A DNA stretch of 22,422 nt from CAZJHX01 sp964545715 (GTDB lineage Bacteria > Myxococcota_A > UBA9042 > GCA-2863065). The translations under genes and the position numbers were made by a program. The notes under the pieces are model-generated. The model was not told the origin of the DNA, ran no database searches, and saw nothing but the letters and a program-made list of their open reading frames with translations. Below, piece after piece: positions 1-8,620 of the stretch. Numbering within the stretch: position 1 is the first letter of the stretch; each line of letters begins with the position of its first letter. The stretch covers positions 1 through 22,422 of the forward strand of contig CAZJHX010000173.1 in the NCBI GenBank assembly GCA_964545715.1, read 5' to 3'.

Positions 1-480
1 CACGAACTTGCCGCTCGCGTGGAGGCCGAAGCCGTCAGCGCATTCGCACTCGAAGCTGCCCGGCGTGTTGCTGCACACGCCGCCGATACCGCAGTCGGGC
101 TCGTCTTCCACGCACTCGTCCACGTCTACGCAGTCGTCGCCGTCCTCCAGGAAGCCGTCGGCGCAGGGGCATTCGAAGCCGCCGTCCGTGTTTTCGCAGA
201 CCCGGTTGCCCTCGCAGTCGTGCGTGTCCAGCTCGCACTCGTCGTCGTCGGTGCACGTGACGCCGTCGCCCGAATACCCGGCGTTGCAATCGCAGTCGAA
301 GGCGCCGTCGGTGTTGGTGCAGGTCGCGTTGACGTCGCAGTTGTCGGTCTCGTTTTCGCACTCGTCGTCGTCGTCGCAGGTCTTGCCGTCGCCGGTGTAG
401 CCCGCCTCGCACTCGCAGTCGTACGTGGTGGCCGTGGTCGTGCACAGCGCGTTCTCGCCGCAGGGCATAATCTCCGGCGG
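1..480 (-). repeat. Tandem EGF-like modules, 41-residue (123-base) period
   Basis: Read on the minus strand, at least three full modules and one partial module follow one another. Each repeats a DxDEC start (calcium-binding EGF type), a C-x-NTxGxFxC core and a CxxGYxGDGxTC ending. The period between successive DDEC starts is 41 codons. Modules differ by many substitutions, so this is an old protein repeat and not a recent DNA duplication. The array is cut by the window edge at base 1. Confidence 0.85.
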
Positions 481-3168
481 CGCGTTGAGGCACTGACCGT
501 TGACGCAGATCTCCAGGGTGCACCAGTCCTCGTCTGTGTTGCATCCGGCGCCCTCGATGAAGGGCGGGTGTGAGCATCCAGCCGGCGTGCAGATGTTCTG
601 CGTGCACGGGTCCTCATCGTCGCAGTCGCAGGTGTTGCCGAACTCGAAATAGTGCTCACCGCCGGCCGGGCCGAACGTGAAGAGCTGATCCGGGCTGGGC
701 GCGTCGAGTGGCGTGGTCGCGCGCCAGGTCACGTTCGGATTGTCGGTCGGCAGGACCTCGGAGATGGTGTAGGTGCCGGCCGCCTCGATGGACGCGAATG
801 CCTGGCCGGTCTGGCCCATCTTCAGCGTCGCGACGACCTGATCATCGGCGTCGATGACAAAGAAGGCCCAGTCGTTGAGGTCGATCTCGTCCTGCGTCTG
901 AAAGCCGTTCTCGTCGCCGTCGAAGAACTTGTGCACGCTCAGCAGGGCAGGGCACGTGCCGACCACAAACGGCACGTCCGTCAGCGTCGTCAGGTTGGCC
1001 AGCTGCGCCGACTGCATGCTGCCGGTCGCGTGGATCAGCCCGTTGCCCGGGTTGGCGGCGGCCTCCGCGATGGTGACCTTGAGCCGGTGCGGACCGCTCA
1101 GCGCGGGCAACGAATCCACCAGAACACGCACCGACGTGGCCAGGCTCGCCGGCGTGGGGAGCTCAGCCTGCCAGGCGCCGCCCACCTGGTACTCGAGCGT
1201 CGCGCCCTCCAGCGGATCGCCGGCCGGATCAAAGGCGGCAGCGGTAACGAACTCAACCGCATCGAACGGGGCGCCCGCCGGGTCCTGGCTGTCGGCGATG
1301 GGGAACTCCACGATCACCCCGGTGAGCTCCTGCCCGCCGGTGTTCTCGAAGATGGCCGAGAAGCCCAGCTCGCCGGGCGTGTTGCAGCTGGGCAGCACCA
1401 GAATCGTCATCTCGGACGGCACGCGCACCGTAAAGATGCCGCTGGCCTGCGCCGGATTGCCGCCGTCGTTGTCGGCGCTGGCTGTGCACGTGTACTGGAG
1501 CTGGTCGCCGTCCGTGAACGGCTTGTCGTCGGCGATGGTGACGGCAAACTCGTAGTCCACGTGCTGGTTGTTTTTTGCGCAGTGCGCGACCGGCGCGAGC
1601 TCGTTGCCGCTGGTCTGCGTCAGCAACGTCGAGCCGTCGGGCAGCAGGGCGATCTCGGGCTCGGGCCAGGTCGCCGGTGGTGGATATGTCGCGGCGTTGG
1701 GGCCGACGCAGCCCCACTTGGGGAGCTTGCTCATGACGACGCTGGCGCCGGGCGGAAACAGGCACTCCAGGGCCGGGTTTTCGGCGGGGGCGCCGGTGAA
1801 GTAGACCGCGGCCTCTCGCAGCTTCGTCTCGCCGGGCTTCACATCGACGGGTGGGGCGATGCCCGCGACGTCAACGGGGCCCAGGCCGTAGTACACCGGT
1901 CCGGTGTCGCTCTCCACGCCGAGGTTTTTGGAGGTGGTCTTGACGATGGGGTCGGGCAGCGAGGCGGCGAGCTCCGCATCGGCAAACCAGACGGTCATGG
2001 TGATCGTGTCGCCGGTGTCGGGCAGCGGAGACGCCGGCGTACCCGCGTTGGCTGCCACGGTCAACACCGCAAAGAAGGTCTCGACGAAGTCACCTGTGTC
2101 CAAGGTCGCGGGATCGGGACCCCAGACGGGCGCATGGTAGAAGATGTGCGTGATGTCCGGATCGTTGCTGGGCGTCTCGTCAACGACCGTGCACACCGAC
2201 AGGTCCGCCTGCCAGGCCGACAGGAACATCGCGCGGATCTGGTCCGCTGTCAGCGCGTCCGCCAGCCCGTCCAGCCGACATCCGTAAGCCGCGAAGTCGG
2301 GCGGGTTGTTGTACGACGTCGGGCGAGAGACCGTGTAGGGCTGGCCGTAGTTGAAGACGCCGTTCACCGAGGTGCCGTACGTCTTGTAGGTCATGAACGG
2401 CGGGATCTCGGCCCACACCACGGCGTCGGTGTGCTGTTGCACGCCGGCCTTGGGAAACACCGCATAGCGGTAGTTGATGAGCTCATTGGGGCCGATGGCC
2501 GCGATGTTCTGGGCGTCCATCTGCACGCCAGCGGAGGCTTTGGCGCACTCGCTGCCCTTGATCGGCACGTCTTTGCCCGACGGAGGCAGCGGCGTCGCCA
2601 CCTCCACGCCGTTGACGATCTCGGGATAGGTGCCGACAAGCTTTGCGACGACCGGGCCCACGGTCGCCTTGTTGGAGCACGGCGCCCACAGCTGAATATT
2701 GCCCGACGAGTAGGTCGGGCCGACGATCTTAGCGACGCCGTCCGGACCGACCGTGGTGGCCTTGCGATACGGCACGGTCAACGCGAACTCGATGGTTCCG
2801 TCGTCAAAGTCCTTGGCGGTAGTGCTCCAGCCGCTGGTCAGCGCGCTGCTGCGGAAGCGCACGCCCGGCGGCAGCTCCAGGACCAGCTTGGAGCCGGCGT
2901 CCACCCGCGCCGTGCCCTGAGACAAGAAGGGTCCGCGCAGCCAGAAAGAGTATCCGGGCTCTTTGTCGGGGCCCAGCGTCTGATGGCCCAGGTAGAGCGC
3001 GTAGACGAAGTGCGGATTGACGTGGAAGTTGCCCAGCGTCCACGCGCCCTCCGCCGTTATCGCCATCTCGTGCAGGGCGGTCTGTTGATCGGTGCCGGAG
3101 CCCGGGCCGCCGCCGTCGTCATACGTGGTGTCCATGACGGCGTTCAATTGGACGACGCTGCCGTTGTG
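1..3168 (-). CDS. C-terminal part of a giant secreted EGF-repeat surface protein, cut off from its signal peptide by an in-frame TAG; runs off the left edge
   Basis: This frame is open for 1056 codons from base 3168 to base 1 with no stop; I checked it codon by codon. It continues in register the signal-peptide gene at 3169-3585. In order it shows: a long beta-rich region resembling DUF11/Ig-like surface repeats (about 3100-970); a SpaA/SdrD-B-like domain (about 940-690) with the motifs VHKFFDGDENGF and GTYTISEVLP; a Cys-rich segment with the CDDEDPCTQNIC pattern common in myxobacterial surface proteins (about 630-490); then EGF-like modules up to the window edge. The only plausible restart codon is ATG at 3135, with no good ribosome binding site, so separate translation is unlikely. 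The role is probably adhesion or cell-surface structure. The domain calls are from visible motifs; the beta-sandwich assignment is inference. Confidence 0.8.
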
Positions 3169-3171
3169 CTA
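3169..3171 (-). other. Premature in-frame amber codon
   Basis: A single TAG (plus-strand cta) separates the signal-peptide fragment from a 1056-codon open frame in the same register. No other stop occurs in that frame from 3168 to 1. One base change (TAC, TAT, CAG or AAG to TAG) would explain it. TAG is used as an ordinary terminator elsewhere in the window (ends of the genes at 6680, 12510, 14524 and 22366), so general recoding of UAG is unlikely. Confidence 0.85.
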
Positions 3172-3585
3172 GAAGAAGGCGCGGCTTCTCAGGTCCACCG
3201 AGATCGCGCCGGCCACGCCGCTGACGTCCAGGCTCTTGGCGGTCCAGGTGCACGACCAGTCCCACAGGTTGACGGGATCCTGGGTGCAGCTCTCGCTGAA
3301 GCCGGCAGGCGCTGACGAGCCCACGTACCACATGCCGTCGGGGAAATCGGCGGTGATGACGACGTCCGCGTCCCCGGCGCCGCTCAGCGAATACCCCAGG
3401 CTGTAGCGCCATCGAGCGCCCGAGACGGCGGTTTCGATGTTCTCGCCGCCGGAGCTCACCCCGTTGAGCTCGAGGACCTTGTTAGTCAGGCTGAAAGTCT
3501 GAGCCTGGGCGCTGCCTGCGAAGAGACCGAGCACCACAAGTGCTGCAAGCGGCGATACGGCTGCCGCGTGGAGACGACGTGTCAT
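3169..3585 (-). CDS. N-terminal fragment (signal peptide plus first beta domain) of the interrupted surface protein
   Basis: 138 residues ending at TAG. The N-terminus is a clear Sec signal peptide: MTRRLH, a hydrophobic core VSPLAALVVLGLFAG, then an SAQAQ cleavage region. It is followed by about 110 residues of beta-rich sequence (LTNKVLELNG, RWRYSLGYSLSG, WDWSCTWTAKS). I chose ATG at 3585 because ATGAGG lies six bases upstream; in-frame ATGs at 3600 and 3597 lack such a site. The fragment stops in the middle of an alternating beta pattern (VDLRSRAFF-stop), and the next codons of the same frame continue with HNGSVVQLNAV. That argues the stop interrupts one gene rather than ending a small one. 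A genuine short secreted protein is possible but less likely. Confidence 0.8.
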   Translation of the reverse strand: MTRRLHAAAVSPLAALVVLGLFAGSAQAQTFSLTNKVLELNGVSSGGENIETAVSGARWRYSLGYSLSGAGDADVVITADFPDGMWYVGSSAPAGFSESCTQDPVNLWDWSCTWTAKSLDVSGVAGAISVDLRSRAFF

Positions 3586-3687
3586 CAAATACCTCATCAT
3601 TGGAAGACGGGGAGGCTACCACACTCAGCCAAGCGTCCGGCGTCACCATAGCCGCGGTATGTCCCGCGCTTTTGATAAGGTAGGGGA
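3586..3687. promoter_or_regulatory. Divergent intergenic region
   Basis: About 100 bases separate the divergently transcribed surface-protein gene and the lipoprotein pair, so promoters in both directions are expected here. I find no convincing -35/-10 pair and no operator-like palindrome. An AT-richer patch (TTTTGATAAGG) lies just before the GTG at 3688. The assignment rests only on gene orientation. Confidence 0.35.
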
Positions 3688-4158
3688 GTGACCCATCGAC
3701 ATAGCCTATTGGTGCCTGTCGCGGCGCTCGTCTTCACGCTGGTGAGCGGATGCGGCTGCGACGATGACTTCGAGCATCTCAACATTGGCGTCGGCGGTCC
3801 CGCGTGGTCGACCTGCCCGCGGTGGAACGCCGGCCTGGATGTGAACGCGGACTTCATGGTGCACGTCACCTACGGTCTCAACGAAGCCGTCCCGAACGAC
3901 CTCGTGGAGCTGTACAGGGACGGGCAGCCGGTGCCTCTGAAGGTCACGCACCTTGGACGTATCGACGAATCCGGAAGCTGCCCGCACAACAAGACGGACA
4001 TCGCGCCGACCGAGCCGCTGGAGCCCGGGGAGTACACGCTGATCCACCGGCTGGCGCGCGGCACAGGGAAGCCGCTGGGCTGCTCGGGCGACGCGGTGGT
4101 CTTTGACGGCGACAGCGCGATGAGCACCACCCTCAAAGTTGCCGAGGTTGCCCCGTGA
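3688..4158 (+). CDS. Small lipoprotein with a probable Ig-like beta-sandwich domain
   Basis: 156 residues from a GTG start, with AAGG and GGGGA immediately upstream. The N-terminus is a lipoprotein signal: MTHRHS, hydrophobic core, LVSGC lipobox with Cys22 as the lipidation site, then an acidic CDDD stretch that would suit a surface or outer-membrane position. The mature part has alternating beta pattern, ending in PLEPGEYTLIHRLARG and TTLKVAE, like bacterial Ig-type folds. Additional cysteines (TCPRW, GSCPHN, LGCSG) could form disulfides. The stop overlaps the next start as GTGA, so translation is probably coupled to the peptidase-like lipoprotein. I do not recognise the family; the partner role is inferred from the overlap. 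Confidence 0.7.
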   Translation: MTHRHSLLVPVAALVFTLVSGCGCDDDFEHLNIGVGGPAWSTCPRWNAGLDVNADFMVHVTYGLNEAVPNDLVELYRDGQPVPLKVTHLGRIDESGSCPHNKTDIAPTEPLEPGEYTLIHRLARGTGKPLGCSGDAVVFDGDSAMSTTLKVAEVAP

Positions 4159-6680
4159 GAGCGTTTGCCATGGTGTTGGTCCTGTGTGCGTGCGCGTGCA
4201 CCGAGGTCGTCTACGTGCCCGTGCCGGCCGCGGACACCCAGCCCGCGCCGGACGTGGTGGCGGATTCAGTTGTGCCGGATGTTGTCCCGGACACGGAGGA
4301 TGACGTGCCGGACGTGCCGGACGTGCCGGACATCAGCGACACAGGGCCGGCTGTGGATGTGCCGCCCGCGGATACAGGGGACGCTGAGCTGCTGGACGTG
4401 CCGGACGCGGGCCCCGGCGAGCCTTCGGACAAGATCGTGGCCAGCACCGGGCCGGTGCTGCTGATCAAGGCGCCCAATTGGGGGGCCGATTTGGCGGTTC
4501 AGGGCGAGCTGGTCACCCTGACGGGCACCGTGTCGCCGGATGTGGTGAGCGTCGCGTGGAGCACGTCGGCGGGGCAATCGGGCGATGCGGACGGCACGAC
4601 GGAGTGGGTCGCGGCGGATGTGCCGCTGGCGCCCGGCGACAACGTGATCACGGTGACTGGCGCGACGGCGGCGGGGCTGGCGGCCCAGGACACCATCGTC
4701 GTGACGTCCAACGCGTCGATGGCGCCGGTGTCCGGACTGGAGTTGAGCTTGAGCGTGGTGGTGCAGGGGCAGTCGACCGAGGTCCGGGCGTGGGCGTGGC
4801 TGGATGCCGAGGCGGCCCCCGAGTCGGTGGTTGTCGGCCCTGCGGACGCCGATGGGATGCTGCTGGAGACCTGGGCCACGCTGACGGCGCAGGGACCGGC
4901 CGGCCGGTACTCGGGGGTGTTTGCGGCGGGCGAGGGAGACGCTCAGACCTATGCGCTGCGGGCGTTTGTGACGTCCGGTGGCGAGACAGGTGCGACGCCG
5001 GCACGGCCTTTTGTGGTGCAGGCGCCGTGGACCGAGGCCGAGGCTCAGCAGGTGATGGAGGTTGCGGTGCTGGCGCGGGACACGCTGGCGGCTGCCGACG
5101 CAGATATCGACCCGTATGCGGCGCGCGATGCTGTGATCGCCGCGCTGGCGCAACAGGACGCCGTCCAGGCGCTGGGCGCGACCACCGATGACGGCACCGG
5201 CGTCTGGTGGATTGTGGATCCGGGCGTGGCTTTTGGAATGATCATCCACGAGGACGGCGTCATGGGCGGCGGCGGCGGACCCGGCGCCTGGGACGACGTG
5301 GAGGCCCCGTATCGCTCAAAGACCGACGGTCCGCAGGTCTCGGCGCGCGGATGGACGGCGTCCGCGGCGGGCATCGCCGGTCGGGGCGCGCCGATGAACC
5401 CGCTCGCGGGCGCGGTGGAGGAGACCGGCAACCTGGGCATGTACGGCTGGGACCCGTACCGCGACTGCGAGGGGGCGTTTGATGCGACCTCGTTTGTCGT
5501 GAACAACATCACGGACAACATCTGCCCGTCCTCGGCCGATGCCCAGACGGCGGTCGGTCCGAGTGGCACGATCGCCGCGTTCAGCGAGATGCTGGGCAAG
5601 GGCATGCAGGTGATTTGGACCCACGGCGACATCTTCTTCAAAAACAAGAACAAGAACGGCAAGATCGTCATGCCGTACGCGCTCAACACCAAGGCCGGGT
5701 CGCTGATGCTGGCTACCGCGGAGAAGGCGACCCCGCAGAGCGTGCAGGCCAAGCAGGCCCAGCTGGCCAGCGGACATATCGGCGGCATGATCGTCGACGA
5801 TCCCGACTTCAAATGTCCAAAACCGCCGGTGGTGGCGTTTGGCGTGCTGCCGGGGCTGGTGGCGGCGCACGGGAAGCTGCCGCAGTCCATCGTGTCGATG
5901 TCGGCGTGCCGGTCCGCGGAGTACAGCTTGATGGCGGATACGTTTGTGAAGGCGGGCGCGCGCTTCGTGTACGGGTTTACCAAAAAGGTCTCGCCCCAAT
6001 ATGCGGACGCGGCGGCGGTCACGTTCTGGGGCAAGTTGATGAACCGCAAGACCACCGGCGAGGCGTTTGCCGAGGTCAGCAAAGCGCCGGATGCAAAGGG
6101 CGCGCTGCCCAAGCAGTTCGGTAGCCCCAACGTGGTCATCAAGACCAGCGCCCCCAAAAACAGCGGCTTTGAGGACGGCAAGGACCACTGGAAGAAGACG
6201 GGCAACGGAGAGTTTGAGGTGGTCACGCAGATCGACGGCGTCGGCAGCGCCATCAAAGCGGCCGAGGGCGCCAAGTTCGCATACGCCACAATCGTCGCGC
6301 CCAAGTGGACCTACACCGAGTTTGAGACTCCGATCTGCCCGGTCGAAGGGCAGGTCGTCAAAGTCACCTTCAAGTGGCAGGTGGTCGTCAAGTTTGCCGT
6401 CAGCTGCTCCAGCTCGTCGCCGGGTCAGTTCAACATGCGCCTGGACGCGGATACGGGAAACAACGTGCTGTGGTCCAACGACTGGAAGAAGCTGTGCCCG
6501 CAGCTGAAGCCGCTGCCGAACTCGGGCTTCAGTGCGACCGGCTGGCAGACGCACAGCGTGACCTTCACGACACCCAAGGCCAACCCCGAGACGCTGGCGC
6601 TCAGCTGGCATGTCAACGGCTACGTCTGGGAGCAGCTGTATGGGCTTGTAGACGACGTGAAGCTGGAGATCAGCAAGTAG
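4155..6680 (+). CDS. Lipoprotein with predicted clan CD (caspase/gingipain/CHAT-like) cysteine peptidase domain
   Basis: 841 residues. A short lipoprotein signal (MVLVLCACAC, lipidation near Cys15) is followed by a stalk of Asp/Val/Pro repeats (about 25-95), an Ig-like region (about 95-290), and an alpha/beta domain (about 420-640). The last has VIWTHGD with His490 after a hydrophobic strand and IVSMSACRS with Cys585 after another. A hydrophobic strand followed by HG, then a hydrophobic strand followed by AC, is the catalytic dyad layout of clan CD peptidases. The segment FVYGFTKKVS then resembles the region after the cysteine in C25/CHAT proteins. The H-C spacing of 95 is larger than in caspases, implying an insert. 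A C-terminal jelly-roll-like domain (about 660-841) starts NSGFEDGKDHW. It starts inside the upstream lipoprotein stop. Activity and substrate are unknown. Confidence 0.65.
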   Translation: MRAFAMVLVLCACACTEVVYVPVPAADTQPAPDVVADSVVPDVVPDTEDDVPDVPDVPDISDTGPAVDVPPADTGDAELLDVPDAGPGEPSDKIVASTGPVLLIKAPNWGADLAVQGELVTLTGTVSPDVVSVAWSTSAGQSGDADGTTEWVAADVPLAPGDNVITVTGATAAGLAAQDTIVVTSNASMAPVSGLELSLSVVVQGQSTEVRAWAWLDAEAAPESVVVGPADADGMLLETWATLTAQGPAGRYSGVFAAGEGDAQTYALRAFVTSGGETGATPARPFVVQAPWTEAEAQQVMEVAVLARDTLAAADADIDPYAARDAVIAALAQQDAVQALGATTDDGTGVWWIVDPGVAFGMIIHEDGVMGGGGGPGAWDDVEAPYRSKTDGPQVSARGWTASAAGIAGRGAPMNPLAGAVEETGNLGMYGWDPYRDCEGAFDATSFVVNNITDNICPSSADAQTAVGPSGTIAAFSEMLGKGMQVIWTHGDIFFKNKNKNGKIVMPYALNTKAGSLMLATAEKATPQSVQAKQAQLASGHIGGMIVDDPDFKCPKPPVVAFGVLPGLVAAHGKLPQSIVSMSACRSAEYSLMADTFVKAGARFVYGFTKKVSPQYADAAAVTFWGKLMNRKTTGEAFAEVSKAPDAKGALPKQFGSPNVVIKTSAPKNSGFEDGKDHWKKTGNGEFEVVTQIDGVGSAIKAAEGAKFAYATIVAPKWTYTEFETPICPVEGQVVKVTFKWQVVVKFAVSCSSSSPGQFNMRLDADTGNNVLWSNDWKKLCPQLKPLPNSGFSATGWQTHSVTFTTPKANPETLALSWHVNGYVWEQLYGLVDDVKLEISK
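4302..4328 (+). repeat. Three perfect copies of the 9-mer GACGTGCCG
   Basis: The 9-mer is repeated three times head to tail at 4302-4310, 4311-4319 and 4320-4328, encoding Asp-Val-Pro triplets in the stalk of the peptidase-like lipoprotein. A related copy occurs near 4395. Loss or gain of units would keep frame and change stalk length by three residues. Confidence 0.85.
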
Positions 6681-6695
6681 AGTTGTCGAGGTTGG

Positions 6696-6735
6696 GAGAT
6701 AGTGGTATCTCTGTTTGGGTGATTGACCTATCACC
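6696..6735 (+). promoter_or_regulatory. Two adjacent inverted repeats, candidate operator for the monooxygenase/TetR pair
   Basis: The 65-base gap before the monooxygenase contains GAGATA-4-TATCTC (6696-6711) and GGTGAT-6-ATCACC (6718-6735), both with perfect 6-base arms. A weak -35-like TTGTCG (6683-6688) stands 17 bases before TATCTC, so the first palindrome could overlap a -10 element. The downstream transcription unit encodes a TetR-type repressor, whose sites are typically short palindromes near the promoter. The repeats are seen directly; operator function is inferred. Confidence 0.4.
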
Positions 6736-6745
6736 GAGAGGCGCC

Positions 6746-8011
6746 ATGCACACCCACAATCGTTTCCTCATCGTCGGCGCCGGCCCCCTGGGGCTGGCTC
6801 TCGCCAAGGCTCTGGGCGAGGCGCGTGTCCCGTATGTGCAGGTGGAGGCCACCGATCACGTGGGCGGCAACTGGGCGCACGGCGTTTACACGACGGCGCA
6901 CATCATCAGCTCACGTCGCACCACCGAGTACCCCGACTATCCGATGCCCTCCGACTATCCGGACTTTCCGTCCGGGCAGCAGATGTGCGCGTATTACAAC
7001 GCGTTTGCAGACGCGCACGACCTGCGCCGCCACATCCAGTTTCGGCGCCCGCTCACGCACTGCGCTCCGGTGGATGGCGCATGGGAGTGCACCTTTGGGG
7101 ACGGCAGTGTCGAGCGCTACAAGGGCGTGTACGTGTGCAACGGACACCACTGGAAGCGCAAGTTCCCCGATTGGGTGACCGGCTTCGACGGCGAGGTCCT
7201 CCACTCCAAGGACTACAAGCACCCCGATCAGCTGCGCGACAAGCGGGTGCTGGTGCTGGGCGGCGGCAACTCCGGCTGCGACCTCGTCAGCGAGGCCGCA
7301 CGGGTGGGGACCGTCGCGGACTGGTCGCTGCGGCGCGGCTATTGGATTCTGCCCAAGAGCGTGCTCGGCAAGCCGGTCATCGAGTTTATCGGACCGTACA
7401 CGCCTGTCGCGGTACAGCGGGTGCTGGCCAAAGTGATCGTGCGCCTGGTGATCGGCCGGTATCGCGACTACGGGCTGCCGGTGCCCGACCATCAGCCGTT
7501 TGAGCGGCATCCTACGGTCAACTCCGAGGTGTTTCACTACCTGCAGCACGGGCGGATTCAGCCACGCCAGGATGTGCGCCGCGTGGAGGGTCGCACCGTC
7601 CATTTCGCAGATGGATCGGCGGCTGATTACGACGTCGTGGCGTGCGGCACCGGCTTCGACGTCTCCTTTCCCTTCCTGCCCGACGGCCTCGTGCCCGTGA
7701 AGGGCAAGGTGGCCTCATTGATCGGCGGCGCGCTCGTTCCGGGGCAGCGTCACCTGTACGTCGTCGGCGCGTACCAGCCCCGTTACGGTCTGGGGCCCGT
7801 TGTCCGTCCGTACGTGAAGATGTTGGCCCGGTGGGCCTCGCTGCAGGACGAGCTGGAGCTGCCGCTGGCGGACATATTGATGTCGCTGGGTCAGCGCGCG
7901 CCGACCACCGAGGTGCTGGACCCGCACCGCGCGATTCGCGAGGCCCGCATGACCCGGCTGACCGACCATCTGGTGCGCTGGAAAGGGCGCCGCATGGCGA
8001 TGGCGGCGTGA
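6746..8011 (+). CDS. FAD/NADPH-dependent flavin-containing monooxygenase
   Basis: 421 residues from ATG with GAGAGG five bases upstream. The N-terminal Rossmann fold binds FAD (GAGPLG, 11-16). The signature FxGxxxHxxxY is met by F147, G149, H153 and Y157, which identifies the FMO/Baeyer-Villiger group. A second Rossmann motif for NADPH follows (GGGNSG, 172-177), and VACGTGFD (298-305) matches the late ATG-type motif. Such enzymes insert one oxygen atom from O2 into soft nucleophiles or ketones. The length is near that of bacterial FMOs and shorter than most type I Baeyer-Villiger enzymes. The substrate cannot be deduced. Its last codon overlaps the start of the TetR gene (GTGA), so the two are co-transcribed and probably co-regulated. 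Confidence 0.85.
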   Translation: MHTHNRFLIVGAGPLGLALAKALGEARVPYVQVEATDHVGGNWAHGVYTTAHIISSRRTTEYPDYPMPSDYPDFPSGQQMCAYYNAFADAHDLRRHIQFRRPLTHCAPVDGAWECTFGDGSVERYKGVYVCNGHHWKRKFPDWVTGFDGEVLHSKDYKHPDQLRDKRVLVLGGGNSGCDLVSEAARVGTVADWSLRRGYWILPKSVLGKPVIEFIGPYTPVAVQRVLAKVIVRLVIGRYRDYGLPVPDHQPFERHPTVNSEVFHYLQHGRIQPRQDVRRVEGRTVHFADGSAADYDVVACGTGFDVSFPFLPDGLVPVKGKVASLIGGALVPGQRHLYVVGAYQPRYGLGPVVRPYVKMLARWASLQDELELPLADILMSLGQRAPTTEVLDPHRAIREARMTRLTDHLVRWKGRRMAMAA

Positions 8012-8589
8012 AGCGCGCCGAAAAGAAAGAGGAGCGTCGGGCCGCGCTGCTGGAGGGCGCGCTGGCGGTGCTGACCGAGCATGGGCTGGAGGGCTTTACC
8101 ACCGGCCGGGTCGCCGCTGCGGCCGGCATCGCGCAGTCCGGCTTCTACAAGTACTGGCCGGATCGTGACGCCGCGCTGGGCAGCGTCGCTCAGCATGTCG
8201 GGGAGCGGGTCCTGCGGGCGATTCGGGACGCGCGGTTGGCGGCGGCGGGCGATCCCGGCAAGCTGCCCGGGTCGTTCGCGGGCGCGCTGCGGGCCATGGT
8301 CGGGCAGCCGCGCACTACCGAGATATTTCTGCGCTTTCGGCGCGAGCCGGGGCCGCTGGGGGATGTCTTTCGGGCCTTGATTCAACGCGGGCTGGACGAG
8401 CTGCACACGGACATGGTGGCCATGGGCCTGGTCGGGGCCGACGACCCCAGGGGCGCGCGCATGGCGTTTTATGTGGTCGCGGTAAGCCTGGGTACCGTCG
8501 AGGCGCTGCTGGACGGGCGCATCGGGGATGTCGACATCGCCGCCGACGAGCTGGGTCGCATCGCGGCCCTGACACTGATGAGCGCTTGA
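8008..8589 (+). CDS. TetR/AcrR-family transcriptional regulator
   Basis: 193 residues from GTG overlapping the monooxygenase stop by four bases. The N-terminal helix-turn-helix is typical: ALAVLTEHGLEGFTT, then VAAAAGIAQSGFYKYW (about 35-50). A divergent all-helical ligand-binding domain makes up the rest. TetR proteins usually repress their own operon or a neighbour until a small ligand binds. Because it lies downstream in the same transcript as the monooxygenase, autoregulation through the palindromes at 6696-6735 is likely but inferred. The ligand may be the monooxygenase substrate. Confidence 0.88.
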   Translation: MKRAEKKEERRAALLEGALAVLTEHGLEGFTTGRVAAAAGIAQSGFYKYWPDRDAALGSVAQHVGERVLRAIRDARLAAAGDPGKLPGSFAGALRAMVGQPRTTEIFLRFRREPGPLGDVFRALIQRGLDELHTDMVAMGLVGADDPRGARMAFYVVAVSLGTVEALLDGRIGDVDIAADELGRIAALTLMSA

Positions 8590-8620
8590 AGTCTGCTGCG
8601 GCGAATCGACCGGCGCTACC

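Noticed and set aside
3169..3171. TAG as a pyrrolysine or reassigned codon
   Set aside because: TAG terminates several other genes in the window, and only this one internal TAG is seen; nonsense mutation or sequence error is simpler.
652..3315. 887-codon plus-strand open frame opposite the surface-protein gene
   Set aside because: It is in codon register with the minus-strand gene and arises from GC-rich codon use; its translation is Arg/Gly/His-rich with no domain, while the minus strand gives signal peptide, SpaA-like and EGF motifs.
5316..6734. Long minus-strand open frame opposite the clan CD lipoprotein
   Set aside because: Arg/Leu/His-rich shadow with no recognisable motif; the plus strand has lipobox, dyad and domains.
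6374..6745. N-terminal extension of the monooxygenase frame into the upstream gene
   Set aside because: It overlaps the end of the clan CD lipoprotein, has no conserved sequence, and the ATG at 6746 with GAGAGG starts directly before the FAD-binding motif.
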